Origin: a virus
Virus record (IMG/VR): IMGVR_UViG_3300042516_001240
Location: 1-36,635 of that record
Length of the DNA stretch: 36,635 bases
Direction: 5' to 3' (one strand)
Numbering within the stretch: position 1 is the first letter of the stretch; each line of letters opens with the position of its first letter. The notes below the pieces were generated by a model that did no database searches, was not told the origin of the DNA, and was given only the letters and a program-made list of their open reading frames with translations. Positions 1-5,837 of this stretch are shown piece after piece. The translations under genes and the position numbers were made by a program.

Positions 1-318
1 AGCGTCTTCTACACTTTTAAGCACATTGGATGCATCTGGCTTCTTAATTGGCTTCTCCAAGCCGTTTAAACAGGCTTCTATGCGCTTTTTAGGCAAAGAC
101 TTAGGAATTGGCGCACGAATGTACAAATACAGCGTTACAGGGGTTTCCAATGGTTCGCTACTTCCCATTGCTTCTATTGCGGCTTCTTTGATTAAAGACT
201 CATAGTTTCTTGTTTTGTCAGGGGTGTAAGTTTGGACAAAGTTTCCTCGCTTTGCATACCTTGCTCTTTGTTTGCCAACAGGGTCAGCGTCTACTTTAAA
301 AGTGACCATGAAGCTCAT
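1..318 (-). CDS. rusA: RusA-like Holliday junction resolvase, N-terminal part (gene cut by window end)
   Basis: RusA-family endonucleases cleave Holliday junctions and branched DNA during phage recombination and before packaging. The 106 codons visible here begin with a V-DADPVGKQRARYAKRG stretch and end with KPDASNVLKSVEDA, which match the family's basic N-terminal strand and its metal-binding KPDxDN..K...DA region. I chose the ATG at 318 because it overlaps the methyltransferase stop as ATGA and has GGAG nine bases upstream; an ATG at 333 is possible. The second acidic residue of the DxD pair is Ser, which is unusual. The coding frame runs off base 1, and the missing C-terminus appears at 36541-36635. 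Confidence 0.85.
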   Translation of the reverse strand, partial: MSFMVTFKVDADPVGKQRARYAKRGNFVQTYTPDKTRNYESLIKEAAIEAMGSSEPLETPVTLYLYIRAPIPKSLPKKRIEACLNGLEKPIKKPDASNVLKSVEDA

Positions 319-1136
319 TTCAGGATTCTCCATGCTGTTGCTGCACACAAGGGGACTTGTCCGTTACCAATGGCTTTAAGTCTGTCCACCCTAGAGGCCA
401 CCCCATGAGCCACTCGACCCACGTTGGGTTCAGTTGACCACCATTTCCTGCTCCCATTAGCCGAGCCTCTTCGATTGTTGTGTTTTTGTTCAACAAATCC
501 CAACTCCCACTCCCGCCACACATCCCCTTTGTCCGAGGTGTAGGCCAAGTTAGAACCGCTGTGCTGAGACTCGTTTGAGTGCCTTTCTTGCCCTCCCTGC
601 GAATCTGTAGACCCTGCCTGGCCTCGCTGTGAACTGGTGTTGGCCAATTTGCCGACAATCCACATTCTGTCTCTCTGGTGTGGGGCATTAACATCGGCTG
701 CTCCCATAACAGTCCATTTACAGTCATACCCCATTTGGGTAAGGTCTCCAATGACTCTAACTCCTCCTCTAGTAGTGAGCATTGGGGAGTTTTCCACAAA
801 GACGTACTGTGATCGTACTTCGCCAACCACCCGTGCCATTTCTTTCCACATTCCGCTTCGCTCCCCATCGAGTCCATCACCCTTTCCTGCGGCAGAAATG
901 TCCTGACAGGGAAATCCACCTGAGATGACATCGACTTTTCCTGCCCAAGGCTTCCCATCGAATGTACAAATGTCATCCCAGATAGGGAATCTAGGTAAGA
1001 GTCCATCAGCTTGCCGTTGCAGTAAAACTCTGCGTGGGTAATCTTCGATTTCAACGGCTGCAACTGTTCTCCACCCGAGCAAATGTCCTCCAAGGATTCC
1101 CCCCCCAGCTCCCGCAAATAGTGCCAACTCATTCAA
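315..1136 (-). CDS. dcm: DNA cytosine-5 methyltransferase
   Basis: A 273-residue C5-cytosine methyltransferase that transfers a methyl group from SAM to cytosine in a DNA recognition sequence, likely protecting phage DNA from host restriction. Motifs in order: motif I LALFAGAGGG (about 4-13), motif IV GGFPCQDIS with catalytic Cys77, motif VI ENS (Glu115), motif VIII QRDR (154-157) and motif X GNGQVP (257-262). The variable target-recognition region between about 165 and 240 is short. The ATG at 1136 has AAGGA eight bases upstream, and the stop overlaps the start of rusA. Almost the whole gene is also open in the +1 frame (see the 320-1132 entry). Its neighbours are recombination and replication genes in one minus-strand operon. 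Confidence 0.93.
   Translation of the reverse strand: MNELALFAGAGGGILGGHLLGWRTVAAVEIEDYPRRVLLQRQADGLLPRFPIWDDICTFDGKPWAGKVDVISGGFPCQDISAAGKGDGLDGERSGMWKEMARVVGEVRSQYVFVENSPMLTTRGGVRVIGDLTQMGYDCKWTVMGAADVNAPHQRDRMWIVGKLANTSSQRGQAGSTDSQGGQERHSNESQHSGSNLAYTSDKGDVWREWELGFVEQKHNNRRGSANGSRKWWSTEPNVGRVAHGVASRVDRLKAIGNGQVPLCAATAWRILK
320..1132 (-). CDS. Overprinted ORF inside dcm (+1 frame), conserved-looking phage protein
   Basis: A 270-codon frame lies entirely within the methyltransferase gene in the +1 frame, starting four bases after the dcm ATG (ATGAATGAG) and stopping five bases before the dcm stop. From memory, its product resembles a widespread family of uncharacterised phage proteins, through the stretches ECGKKWHGWLAKYDHSTSLW, LPKWGMTVNG and NPTWVEWLMGWPLGWTDL and a C-terminal QQQHGES. 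By simple arithmetic (61/64 to the power 270), a chance open frame this long has probability of order one in a million, although codon bias of dcm could raise that. It may be a true dual-coding gene, or a frequently annotated shadow of methyltransferase motifs. Function unknown. Confidence 0.5.
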   Translation of the reverse strand: MSWHYLRELGGESLEDICSGGEQLQPLKSKITHAEFYCNGKLMDSYLDSLSGMTFVHSMGSLGQEKSMSSQVDFPVRTFLPQERVMDSMGSEAECGKKWHGWLAKYDHSTSLWKTPQCSLLEEELESLETLPKWGMTVNGLLWEQPMLMPHTRETECGLSANWPTPVHSEARQGLQIRREGKKGTQTSLSTAVLTWPTPRTKGMCGGSGSWDLLNKNTTIEEARLMGAGNGGQLNPTWVEWLMGWPLGWTDLKPLVTDKSPCVQQQHGES

Positions 1137-1341
1137 TTTGTCCTTCTTTCATTTGACGCATATAAAACCTGACCCGATCTCTTGCTCCAGTTCCGTAGAT
1201 TCTTTCGCAACGCTCAAGCCTGGCACGAACAAAATCGTTATCTCTGTTTGTTTGCCAAGTTCGGAATATCTCCCTTGCTTCGGCTTTCTCCAGAACAACT
1301 CTGTCGCCCTCATTGGATATGTTTTTTCGGCTATAACTCAT
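1129..1341 (-). CDS. Small charged hypothetical protein
   Basis: A 70-residue, strongly charged protein, rich in Arg and Glu and probably all helical. It carries EAREIFRTWQTNRDNDFVRARLERCERIYG in its middle and no recognisable catalytic motif. The stop overlaps the start of dcm by eight bases, and the ATG lies three bases after the HNH gene stop, so it is translated within the same operon. No clear Shine-Dalgarno sequence is visible, so translation may depend on coupling to the upstream gene. Function unknown; an accessory role beside the methyltransferase is only suggested by position. Confidence 0.7.
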   Translation of the reverse strand: MSYSRKNISNEGDRVVLEKAEAREIFRTWQTNRDNDFVRARLERCERIYGTGARDRVRFYMRQMKEGQIE

Positions 1342-1344
1342 GTT

Positions 1345-1830
1345 TTAACCAAAATTTGCATATTCGCCATGAAGTTGTACCGCTTTCTGTCGATACATTT
1401 CATGTGCCTCTTCAGGGCTGTTAAAAGCACCCAAGTAAAAATGTTTTTTATTTTGTTTGATTTGAGCAACCCACTTATTCATTCTTCTATTAAATGAAAC
1501 ACCCTTGAAGCCTGATTTATTCAATGATGTTTTTTTAATATTCATCATGTTTTGACATCTTGTAACCTCACGAAGATTCTGAATCATGTTGTCTTGCTTG
1601 TTTCCATTTATGTGATCCACATATTTTGGAAGATATCCATGATGGTATAAAAATATCAATCTATGAACATAAACAGCCTTCTTAAAAAACTTCATATAGA
1701 CATAACCATTCGGCATCAAATTGCCTAGAGCTGTTTTTTTTGCGTTAGGTCTGATAGAAAAATCAATCCAGTACAAAAAACCATTTTCATACTTAAGGTG
1801 ATTTTTAAGGAGTGTTTGAGATAAGTCCAT
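1345..1830 (-). CDS. HNH endonuclease with AP2 DNA-binding domain
   Basis: A 161-residue free-standing HNH nuclease of the type often found as a mobile homing element in phage genomes. The HNH_3 core spans about residues 54-98, with YVHRLIF, VDHINGNKQDN (71-81) and QN..N; the C-terminus (about 106-161) is an AP2-type domain with SGFKGVSF, W-A-I and YLGAF. It would nick or cut double-stranded DNA at a site recognised through the AP2 domain. The gene is visibly richer in A and T than dcm and the replication gene beside it, which fits later insertion. It sits between a 35-residue ORF and the 70-residue ORF and does not break a recognisable gene. Confidence 0.92.
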   Translation of the reverse strand: MDLSQTLLKNHLKYENGFLYWIDFSIRPNAKKTALGNLMPNGYVYMKFFKKAVYVHRLIFLYHHGYLPKYVDHINGNKQDNMIQNLREVTRCQNMMNIKKTSLNKSGFKGVSFNRRMNKWVAQIKQNKKHFYLGAFNSPEEAHEMYRQKAVQLHGEYANFG

Positions 1831-1836
1831 AGGGGT

Positions 1837-1944
1837 TTACTCTAGGTCACCAGTAAGCTCTAAAGCTTTGTTTATCAGGTGGAGAGGGTAAGGAACACCT
1901 TCTTTGACCTTGTCAAGTAGTCTCATGGCTTCAAAGTAATTCAT
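1837..1944 (-). CDS. Tiny conserved-type phage protein (35 aa)
   Basis: A 35-codon frame whose product starts MNYFEAMRLLDKVKEG and ends LINKALELTGDLE; it is probably two short amphipathic helices. Its ATG overlaps the stop of the replication protein as ATGA, and the frame is too compact and too well coupled to be an accident. Similar tiny proteins follow replication genes in other phages as far as I remember. Function unknown. Confidence 0.7.
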   Translation of the reverse strand: MNYFEAMRLLDKVKEGVPYPLHLINKALELTGDLE

Positions 1945-2699
1945 GCTCTTTTCCTCAACTCAGCCATCTTTGCCAAAACTTCAAGCGGAATAGGCGCTGC
2001 TTTTTTATCATCAGCTTTAATCTTTTCTAAAGCCGCATCAGGCTCATTTGATGGTGGAACTGTGACCCTGCCAATATCGGCAGGGTTTGGCTTAACAACC
2101 CAATCTGCTTTAAATGCTTGCCAACCACGAACCACACATTCCTCCAAGGCTTTCTCTAAAGTCCAATTGGCCTTCTTTGCTTCAGTAGTTATCGCATCAA
2201 TGGCTCTTTGAGTTATCGGTGCTTTCTTGGCTTTCCTCAAAGATTTGAATTCCTGCCAAACAGAATCAGAAACACCGTCAGGTGTTGCAACGACAGTTGC
2301 TTTATTCTGTATCTGTTTCTTATCTGTATCTGTATCTATAGCGTTACTTTGACGTTTCTGTAACGTTTCATCATCGTTACTTGGTTGTTTCTTTTTGTCT
2401 CGATGCTTGCGAACCCTTGTGGTGCTTGAGTCTGAGACAAATTGACGTTTATCCCAATTCAACAAATTCCATTGCTTATCAATAAAATTCTTACTGATGA
2501 ACAGTTGTTTTGTTTCAATGAGTTCTGCTTCTGATAAGCGCAACTGAAACGCTATCTCTGTTTCATGTAACGTTTCAAGTGTCTCGCTACATCTAAGGCA
2601 CATAAGCATGACATAGCGTCTTTGCATAGCCTCTGGAAGCATTTGAATTTTAGGGTCGTGTGCGAACTCCGAATAGAGTCGAAACCAAGGATTAGCCAT
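1941..2699 (-). CDS. Replication initiator / DnaD-like replication protein
   Basis: A 252-residue protein with the layout of phage replisome organisers. The N-terminal winged-helix-like part (about 1-95) starts MANPWFRLYSEFAHDPKIQML; then come a basic linker around TTRVRKHRDKKK, a low-complexity Asp/Thr/Lys/Gln stretch, and a C-terminal helical part (about 145-205) with VWQEFKSLRKAKKAPIT and GWQAFKADWV. Such proteins bind the phage origin and recruit host helicase or loader. The next upstream gene ends 128 bases away, and no strong ribosome binding site precedes the ATG. Called from general pattern, not from a catalytic motif; no helicase or primase gene was recognised elsewhere in the window. 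Confidence 0.75.
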   Translation of the reverse strand: MANPWFRLYSEFAHDPKIQMLPEAMQRRYVMLMCLRCSETLETLHETEIAFQLRLSEAELIETKQLFISKNFIDKQWNLLNWDKRQFVSDSSTTRVRKHRDKKKQPSNDDETLQKRQSNAIDTDTDKKQIQNKATVVATPDGVSDSVWQEFKSLRKAKKAPITQRAIDAITTEAKKANWTLEKALEECVVRGWQAFKADWVVKPNPADIGRVTVPPSNEPDAALEKIKADDKKAAPIPLEVLAKMAELRKRA

Positions 2700-2827
2700 A
2701 GTGTGTGCCGCTTTTTAAACCACCCTTAAAGGAATTGCCAGCAGGAGAAGGGTTAACTCTTTTCGGTTGGGTAGCAACTCCCGACCTAGCTGGATTCCAT
2801 AATATCAAAACAATTCTACTTTGTAAA

Positions 2828-3193
2828 TCAAATAAATTGATTGTTGGTGATCTCTTTCGCAGGTTTTGGTCTGCCAAGCAATCGTTTAGCCTGTGCATTC
2901 ATCACAGCGTACTCTGATTTACTAAAGATGCCTTTGGCGTTTCTGATGTCAAAAGGGTTTAGTAAGCAGCGAGTTTCGTCTTTTGGCTTGCTCTCAATTA
3001 GATGATCTGCAAGGGTGTACTTGGCAACTCTGTAGCGACCAACCTTGACCTCTTCTGTGGTTAGCTCACCTTTGTATCTCAACTTCTTAGCTGTGGACAA
3101 TACAGAGGATTTAGGCATTCCTGTTAAATCACAGACTTCTTGTGAAGTAAGTGGCCCATTCTGTAGAGCTTTAATGATCATGGCTTGAGTCAT
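2828..3193 (-). CDS. Winged helix-turn-helix protein
   Basis: A 121-residue probable DNA-binding protein. The first 60 residues form a MarR/IclR-like winged helix: MIIKALQNGPLTSQEVCDLT, then the recognition helix around KSSVLSTAKKLRYKGEL and a wing ending RYRVAKYTL. The C-terminal half is basic and polar, with no known domain. Its ATG overlaps the stop of the 59-residue leader gene as ATGA. Placed first among recognisable genes of the early operon, it could regulate early transcription or help load the replication protein; that role is inferred from position only. It is one candidate to bind the dispersed AGGGT motif. Confidence 0.75.
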   Translation of the reverse strand: MTQAMIIKALQNGPLTSQEVCDLTGMPKSSVLSTAKKLRYKGELTTEEVKVGRYRVAKYTLADHLIESKPKDETRCLLNPFDIRNAKGIFSKSEYAVMNAQAKRLLGRPKPAKEITNNQFI

Positions 3194-3369
3194 TGGTACA
3201 TTTCCTGAATGTTTATTGGGCGGTTTAGATGATTCTCTAAAGCCCTGGCTAAAAGAGCGACTACAGCGGCATTAAAGTCCTCTGGTTCGTCCACGTATGC
3301 ACTGCACATTGTGATTGCGTAATCAAGCAATGTTTCAGCACATTTTTGTTCAATTTGTTCGATGTTCAT
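3190..3369 (-). CDS. Operon-leading small acidic protein (59 aa)
   Basis: A 59-residue acidic, helical protein (MNIEQIEQKCAETLLDYAIT at the start, AAVVALLARALENHLNRP later). It is the first gene of the long minus-strand early operon and ends in an ATGA overlap with the winged-helix gene. There is no Shine-Dalgarno sequence upstream, and a possible -10 element ends only about six bases before the ATG, so the message may be leaderless. Function unknown. Confidence 0.65.
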   Translation of the reverse strand: MNIEQIEQKCAETLLDYAITMCSAYVDEPEDFNAAVVALLARALENHLNRPINIQEMYQ

Positions 3370-3403
3370 GCGGTAAATATAAGAGTTTTAATGGCCCTGT
3401 CTA
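3369..3403 (-). promoter_or_regulatory. Candidate early minus-strand promoter
   Basis: On the minus strand, TAGACA (3398-3403) and TATATT (3376-3381) are separated by 16 bases, a plausible sigma-70 -35/-10 pair. The transcript would start at or next to the ATG of the 59-residue gene at 3369, giving a leaderless message. The -35 hexamer abuts the conserved AGGGT motif at 3403-3422, so the factor that binds that motif could control it. Confidence 0.4.
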
Positions 3404-3422
3404 TTAGGGTTTGTCCTAGTAT
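3403..3422 (+). promoter_or_regulatory. Dispersed 20-bp motif, copy 1
   Basis: ATTAGGGTTTGTCCTAGTAT lies in the divergent gap between the minus early operon and the plus gene at 3480, 57 bases before that ATG. It matches the minus-strand copy at 35687-35706 at 18 of 20 positions, differing only at the central TT/AA. The core AGGGT-WW-GTCCT is an imperfect dyad, and the end TAGTAT looks like a -10 hexamer. Confidence 0.7.
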
Positions 3423-3479
3423 TTTTATTGAAAAAAGTAGTTTACAGTCCATACACCTTAACAAAACAGGAGAAGGTTA

Positions 3480-3635
3480 ATGAATGTTCAAGTACTCCGT
3501 CATGTGCGTCAATTGTTTCAAGGATATAGCGTTGACAAGCAGACAAAGAGATCATACGAGCGCCAATGGGTTCGTTCTGTCAGAAATCTTGGTGACAAGT
3601 ATTTGTTAGCAAAAAAGGTAGAGCGAGTTCAATAA
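3480..3635 (+). CDS. Small basic protein (51 aa)
   Basis: A 51-residue very basic protein beginning MNVQVLRHVRQLFQGYSVDK, with KRSYERQWVRSVR in the middle; probably helical and possibly DNA- or RNA-binding. The ATG follows AGGAGAAGG with good spacing. It is the first gene of the plus-strand recombination cluster, 57 bases downstream of the conserved 20-bp motif. Function unknown. Confidence 0.65.
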   Translation: MNVQVLRHVRQLFQGYSVDKQTKRSYERQWVRSVRNLGDKYLLAKKVERVQ

Positions 3636-3653
3636 AATTTAACAGGAGTGAAT

Positions 3654-3857
3654 ATGAAAAACGAACCAGCATTTCCACAAAATAATGATCGTATTGTTGC
3701 ATCTTTATCAATCGCTAACAGTCAAGGCATGACTTTGCGTGACTACTTTGCGGCTAAGGCTATGCAAACACTTGTTAGCAAACACAGCCATGAGGGTGAT
3801 GTTTCTCGTAACGCTTACAAAATTGCAGACGCAATGCTGAAAGCCAGACAGGAGTGA
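3654..3857 (+). CDS. Small conserved phage protein (GMTLRDYFAAKA type)
   Basis: A 67-residue protein starting MKNEPAFPQNN and carrying GMTLRDYFAAKAMQTLV, a pattern found in many small phage and prophage proteins of unknown function. The ATG at 3654 is preferred over a GTG at 3648, since AGGAG sits five bases before it. The next gene uses the same AGGAGTGAATATG leader, giving two near-identical translation starts in tandem. No enzymatic motif is visible. Confidence 0.75.
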   Translation: MKNEPAFPQNNDRIVASLSIANSQGMTLRDYFAAKAMQTLVSKHSHEGDVSRNAYKIADAMLKARQE

Positions 3858-3859
3858 AT

Positions 3860-4060
3860 ATGCCGATATTGAATGGAAAAAATGTAGTAAACCTTCAGGT
3901 AGATGGAGTAGACAGTAGAGACTATCCAGACTTCTCTGATGCTTACTTTTCAAGTGGATCTTATGAAGATGGAACACTATTGACAGACGATGAGTTGGAA
4001 AGACTTAACGATTTGGCAGCAGATGTTCTATGGGAAATGGCTTACGACAGTCTCACATGA
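3860..4060 (+). CDS. Small acidic hypothetical protein (66 aa)
   Basis: A 66-residue strongly acidic protein, with many Asp and Ser in DSRDYPDFSDAYFSSGSYED and a helical C-terminus LERLNDLAADVLWEMAYDS. It has the same AGGAGTGAAT leader as the gene before it. Its stop overlaps the next ATG (ATGA). An acidic small protein in an early cluster could be a DNA mimic or inhibitor of a host protein, but nothing in the sequence proves this. Confidence 0.65.
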   Translation: MPILNGKNVVNLQVDGVDSRDYPDFSDAYFSSGSYEDGTLLTDDELERLNDLAADVLWEMAYDSLT

Positions 4061-4239
4061 AAACACTATTCCAAACCTATGTGGAAGAGTTTTCTGACAT
4101 CCACTACTGCCCTTATTGCTTGACAACTAAAGGGAATAAAATAGTTTGCTGCCAAGAAGCAGACTTTATTGGGTTCAAAGATTTATATCTGGACCAACAA
4201 AAGCAAATCATTGAAGACGAGTTAAATAATCATTTTTAA
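4057..4239 (+). CDS. Small Cys-pair protein (60 aa), possible zinc ribbon
   Basis: A 60-residue protein with CPYC near residue 18 and CC about a dozen residues later (HYCPYCLTTKGNKIVCC), a plausible small zinc-binding knuckle, followed by a helix ending EDELNNHF. The start at 4057 overlaps the preceding stop as ATGA and lacks its own Shine-Dalgarno sequence, so it is likely translationally coupled. It is ten bases upstream of the erf-like gene. Function unknown. Confidence 0.65.
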   Translation: MKTLFQTYVEEFSDIHYCPYCLTTKGNKIVCCQEADFIGFKDLYLDQQKQIIEDELNNHF

Positions 4240-4248
4240 GGAAAAATC

Positions 4249-4869
4249 ATGGGCGTACATAAGAAGTTAATGGAAGCAAGAATTGCATTGCAAGCGGCTC
4301 CACTCAAGAAGTCTGGTCACAACAAGTTTGCAGGGTATCAATACTTTGAACTTGGTGACTTTCTCCCAACAATCAATCAGATCTTCCACAAGGTTGGATT
4401 GTGTGGCGTAGTTTCGTTTGACAAAGAACTGGCTACTCTGTGCATCACAGATACAGAAGATGGCTCTCAGATCGTTCTTACAAGCCCTATGGCAGAAGCT
4501 AACCTAAAGGGATGTCATCCCATCCAAAATTTGGGCGCTGTAGAAACCTACACTAGAAGATACCTATGGGTTTCAGCAATGGAGATTGTTGAGCATGATG
4601 CGCTTGACTCTTCTGCTCCCATCAAAGAAGAGAAGCAAGCTCCTGTGATTACACCAACACAAGGTGCAACAGACAATATTCCTCCAGAGGAATTACAGTA
4701 CTTGCAAGAGTTAGCAGTTGAACTGATTGCTACTTGTGAGCAAGGTGATCCCAAGGCAGCTTGGGTTAAGTTGGAAGGGGAGAACTTGGATGATCAACAA
4801 AAGATTGCCCTGTGGACACTCCTTCCCAGTAAAGTGCGTTCATCATTAAAGAAAGCTAAGGAAATTTAA
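4249..4869 (+). CDS. erf: ERF-family single-strand annealing protein
   Basis: A 206-residue recombinase of the ERF superfamily (P22 Erf-like), which anneals complementary single strands in phage recombination and end circularisation. Signature stretches: HNKFAGYQYFELGDFLPTI (24-42), GAVETYTRRYLW (96-107) and AMEIVEHDALD (110-120). After about residue 125 a Pro/Gln/Thr linker leads to a C-terminal acidic-helical tail, as in the family. AAGGAAAAATC precedes the ATG. The stop shares bases with the ATG of the next gene (TAATG), which encodes a likely ssDNA-binding partner. Confidence 0.9.
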   Translation: MGVHKKLMEARIALQAAPLKKSGHNKFAGYQYFELGDFLPTINQIFHKVGLCGVVSFDKELATLCITDTEDGSQIVLTSPMAEANLKGCHPIQNLGAVETYTRRYLWVSAMEIVEHDALDSSAPIKEEKQAPVITPTQGATDNIPPEELQYLQELAVELIATCEQGDPKAAWVKLEGENLDDQQKIALWTLLPSKVRSSLKKAKEI

Positions 4870-5108
4870 TGGACAAGAGAGATAACAGTGGCGTTCTTTT
4901 TAAGAACGATAAAAAAGAGACAGGCAACCACCCTGACTACAAAGGAAATATTACAGTCAATGGTCAAGATTTTTGGCTATCTGCATGGATTAAAGAGGGT
5001 AAGGGAGGCAAGTTCATGGGACTAGCACTCTCACCTAAAGAGCCACAAGCAAAACCATCAGCAAGGTCTAAAGCAACAGGCTTTGATGACGAAGATTTGC
5101 CGTTCTAA
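4869..5108 (+). CDS. Small protein with SSB-like acidic tail
   Basis: A 79-residue protein starting MDKRDNSGVLFKNDKKETGN; it has a compact beta-rich core (ITVNGQDFWLSAWIKEG, GGKFMGLALSPKEP), a short linker and the C-terminal tip DDEDLPF. That tip copies the acidic, Phe-ending tail by which bacterial SSB recruits partner proteins. The core matches a small phage/bacterial family I remember as uncharacterised, without a full OB-fold of SSB length. Coupled to the annealing protein by a TAATG overlap, it probably works with it on single-stranded DNA. A pseudoknot-like element starts a few bases after the stop. Confidence 0.75.
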   Translation: MDKRDNSGVLFKNDKKETGNHPDYKGNITVNGQDFWLSAWIKEGKGGKFMGLALSPKEPQAKPSARSKATGFDDEDLPF

Positions 5109-5113
5109 TATTC

Positions 5114-5187
5114 GGGGGGAAAGCGGATGCTGTGCCAGTTGCAATGACAAGCATCTGACTTAATGCACAGACGCAGCGAGTACCCCC
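5114..5187 (+). promoter_or_regulatory. Candidate structured RNA (clamped H-type pseudoknot)
   Basis: Between the SSB-tail gene and the next ribosome binding site, the sequence folds by hand into an H-type pseudoknot. Stem 1 pairs 5124-5130 with 5151-5157 (CGGATGC/GCATCTG, one G-U); stem 2 pairs 5131-5135 with 5165-5169 (TGTGC/GCACA). Two outer helices close it: GCG 5123-5125 with CGC 5172-5174 (sharing bases with stem 1, so alternative at the edge) and GGGGG 5115-5119 with CCCCC 5183-5187. It sits 14 bases before AGGAG of the 5212 gene, suiting a cis-regulator of translation or a message-stability element. Confidence 0.5.
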
Positions 5188-5211
5188 ACCACAATTCAAC
5201 AGGAGTTAATG

Positions 5212-5526
5212 ATGGACTATAAGAAAATATTTAAGACGATGTTCCCAATTGGTGAGTTTCCACGAGTGAGAAGCTCAGATCCAGTAACATCTTTTGAGGC
5301 AGCAGAGCAGATTAAAGAATCTGCTAAACAACATCACCAGGTCATCCTAGAATGCTTAAAAACACATGGTGCTTTGGGCAAAGATGGTATAGCTGCATTG
5401 ACAGACCTAGATGGTAATCAAGTCGCTAGACGCTTAAACGAGATGAAAGTATTAGGTCTTATCCAACTAACTGGCAAAACAGTTAAATCAAACTCAGGCA
5501 GAAACGAAAGAGAGTGGTCAATATGA
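5212..5526 (+). CDS. Winged helix-turn-helix protein
   Basis: A 104-residue protein. After a short N-terminal extension comes SSDPVTSFEAAEQIKESAKQ, then a winged helix: HHQVILECLKTHGALGKDGI, the probable recognition helix GNQVARRLNEMKVLGLI and a wing TGKTVKSNSGRNEREW. This arrangement is frequent in phage proteins of unknown function and is like the MarR/LexA-type winged helix. Tandem ATGs occur at 5209 and 5212; 5212 has the better six-base spacing from AGGAG. The stop overlaps the MazG gene as ATGA. It may regulate DNA metabolism genes or bind DNA ends. Confidence 0.75.
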   Translation: MDYKKIFKTMFPIGEFPRVRSSDPVTSFEAAEQIKESAKQHHQVILECLKTHGALGKDGIAALTDLDGNQVARRLNEMKVLGLIQLTGKTVKSNSGRNEREWSI

Positions 5527-5837
5527 GTTATGCAGATTTAGAAATGAAAGTTGTGCAGTGGGGTGAGGCTCGTGGCATTGTCCAGAACAGCACAGCATTT
5601 GCTCAAGCACTCAAAACTAAAGAAGAGTTAGATGAGTTGTTTGACGCTATCAACAATGAAGATAGAGAGGCCATCAAGGATGCCTATGGAGACATCTTGG
5701 TGACCCTTATCTTGGGTTGTGCTTGTATTGACCTTGATCTCGTAAGTTGCTTAAAAGGTGCTTATTTAGAAATCAAGGACCGCAAAGGATATCTCAATGA
5801 ATATGGGATATTTGTTAAGCAGTCAGAACCTGCATAG
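5523..5837 (+). CDS. mazG: MazG-like nucleotide pyrophosphohydrolase
   Basis: A 104-residue all-helical MazG-like protein: VVQWGEARGIVQNS, then the metal-binding EELDELFDAI, then EAIKDAYGDILVTLI, ending EIKDRKGYLNEYGIFVK. The E-x2-E/D plus E-x3-D arrangement of the MazG fold is visible. Phage MazG proteins hydrolyse nucleoside triphosphates or alarmones and are thought to keep the host metabolically active during infection. The ATGA overlap sets the start at 5523. Its last 23 bases overlap the convergent endolysin gene, so the two genes share sequence on opposite strands and no terminator separates them. Confidence 0.85.
   Translation: MSYADLEMKVVQWGEARGIVQNSTAFAQALKTKEELDELFDAINNEDREAIKDAYGDILVTLILGCACIDLDLVSCLKGAYLEIKDRKGYLNEYGIFVKQSEPA

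Noticed and set aside
2692-2898. A 68-codon minus-strand frame between the winged-helix and replication genes
   Set aside because: It overlaps the 3' end of the winged-helix gene out of frame, with no ribosome binding site and no recognisable product.
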